Shown here: positions 4,842 to 5,637 of the stretch, in pieces
How positions within the stretch are numbered: position 1 is the first letter of the stretch
Layout: every line of letters starts with the position of its first letter
NCBI GenBank assembly: GCA_021806125.1
Contig: JAJZYC010000095.1
Location: forward strand, 1 to 5,637
Reading direction: 5' to 3'
From: a bacterium
Lineage (GTDB): Bacteria > SZUA-79 > Acidulodesulfobacterales > Acidulodesulfobacteraceae
Length of the DNA stretch: 5,637 nucleotides
Notes under the pieces: model-generated
What the model was told of the DNA's origin: nothing
Seen by the model: the letters and a program-made list of their open reading frames with translations, nothing else
The model's database searches: none
Translations under genes and position numbers: made by a program

Positions 4842-5637
4842 ATGAAAAAAATAGACACCTTGGACGAGTTAATCGCTACCGTTAAAAAAACCGATAACCT
4901 GCCTACCCTGCCTAAAGTGTTATCGAAAATTTCCGAAGAAATAGACAACGATAATTTCTCCATAAAAAATATCGGCGAATTAATGTCCCACGACGTAAGC
5001 CTTTCGGCAAGAATATTGAAAATAGTAAATTCTCCTTTTTACGGATTTCCCCAGAGAATATACAGCATAAATCATGCAATAGTGCTGTTGGGCGCCAATG
5101 TTTTAAAAAGCATCATAATTTCCACCTCCGTTTTTACCGCTATGAAAGAAACCATGGCGGGGCTGTCGGAGCACAGCCTTTTCTGCGCTTTCACGGCAAA
5201 GCATATCGCGGTGAAACTTAGAGCGCAAAAGATAAATAATATAGACCCGGATATTATGTTTTCCGCGGGATTACTGCACGACATAGGAAAAATAATTATA
5301 GCCACCACGTTCAAAGACGATTTTAAAAAAATTATTGAAAATGCGGATAAAAGCGAAAAACCTTTGGTGGATATAGAGCATGATATTCTCAATATATCCC
5401 ACGACCAGCTAGGCTATATGCTGACAAAAGAATGGAATCTGCCTCAGTCTATATATCTGCCGATAAAATATCATCACAACGTTAATCTTGCCGACGACTT
5501 TAAAGCGGAAACGGCAATATTAAATATTGCAGATTTCTTAACAAGAGCCTTAGGCATCGGTTTTTCGGGAGCCTCATATTTGGAAAAAATAAACATTGAC
5601 GCATTAAAGATATTAGGTATCGATATTGATTTCATAA
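4842..5637 (+). CDS. HDOD-domain signalling protein (3' end outside the window)
   Basis: The frame is open from ATG at 4842 to the edge, giving 265 residues with no stop. The HDOD domain covers about 15-215. It begins NLPTLPKVLSKISEEI (19-34), then ISHD-like MSHDVSLSARILKIVNSPFYG (48-68, with the NSPFYG signature), then INHAIVLLGANVLKSIIIS. Several HD-superfamily metal-binding positions are retained: His111 in the EHS motif, His146-Asp147 in GLLHDIGK, His187, and His211-His212. Asp231 lies in NIADFL. HDOD proteins are usually viewed as non-catalytic signalling relatives of HD-GYP phosphodiesterases, so retention of these residues leaves enzyme activity open. The protein is probably cytoplasmic, since no signal peptide or membrane helix is seen. 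It starts one base after the stop of the small upstream gene, so the two are almost certainly co-transcribed. Any C-terminal output domain lies outside the window. Confidence 0.85.
   Translation, partial: MKKIDTLDELIATVKKTDNLPTLPKVLSKISEEIDNDNFSIKNIGELMSHDVSLSARILKIVNSPFYGFPQRIYSINHAIVLLGANVLKSIIISTSVFTAMKETMAGLSEHSLFCAFTAKHIAVKLRAQKINNIDPDIMFSAGLLHDIGKIIIATTFKDDFKKIIENADKSEKPLVDIEHDILNISHDQLGYMLTKEWNLPQSIYLPIKYHHNVNLADDFKAETAILNIADFLTRALGIGFSGASYLEKINIDALKILGIDIDFI

Noticed and set aside
5072..5392. Open frame of 106 codons on the minus strand
   Set aside because: It lies antisense within the HDOD gene, which has strong family motifs along the same stretch.

Overview
This window is a flagellar and motility gene cluster from a Gram-negative, AT-rich bacterium. 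Isoleucine is very often encoded by ATA and lysine by AAA. The proteins look proteobacterial in a broad sense, perhaps a deltaproteobacterial or related candidate lineage, but this rests on style only and the taxon is uncertain. No tRNA, rRNA, CRISPR, phage or defence gene is visible.

Layout. (1) Positions 1-1158, minus strand: a flgJ-like gene that joins a rod-binding domain to a lytic transglycosylase (SLT) domain, followed after 25 bp by the 5' part of fliI, the export ATPase, which is cut by the window edge. (2) Positions 1159-1454: a divergent intergenic region. It has a very AT-rich half and a 165-bp nested inverted-repeat element with the features of a MITE: 20-bp terminal inverted repeats, an internal pair of 27-bp GTCATTCC...GGAATCCAG-type repeats, and a 5-bp direct repeat (ATAAC) on either side. 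(3) Positions 1455-3032, plus strand: motA-motB, the stator genes. (4) Positions 3070-4394, minus strand: a small FlgN-like gene overlapping a PilZ-domain gene (YcgR/FlgZ-like). (5) Positions 4487-5637, plus strand: a small protein resembling the accessory module found N-terminal to some HD-GYP proteins, then a HDOD-domain protein that runs off the window.

How the genes fit together. FlgJ-SLT would open the peptidoglycan for the rod, FliI would power export, and MotA/MotB would make torque. The PilZ protein is a plausible c-di-GMP-dependent modulator of the motor, lying next to the stator genes and behind a possible export chaperone. The HDOD pair is a plausible signalling output.

The most interesting feature is the element at 1276-1440. 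It appears to have landed in the -10 box of motA and carries its own extended -10 promoter (TGCTATAAT) pointing at motAB, so a mobile repeat may now control stator expression. A second pattern is that all four genes opening a transcription unit lack a clear Shine-Dalgarno sequence, while fliI, motB and the HDOD gene, which follow another gene, have at least a purine-rich one. This hints at leaderless or SD-independent initiation at operon starts.
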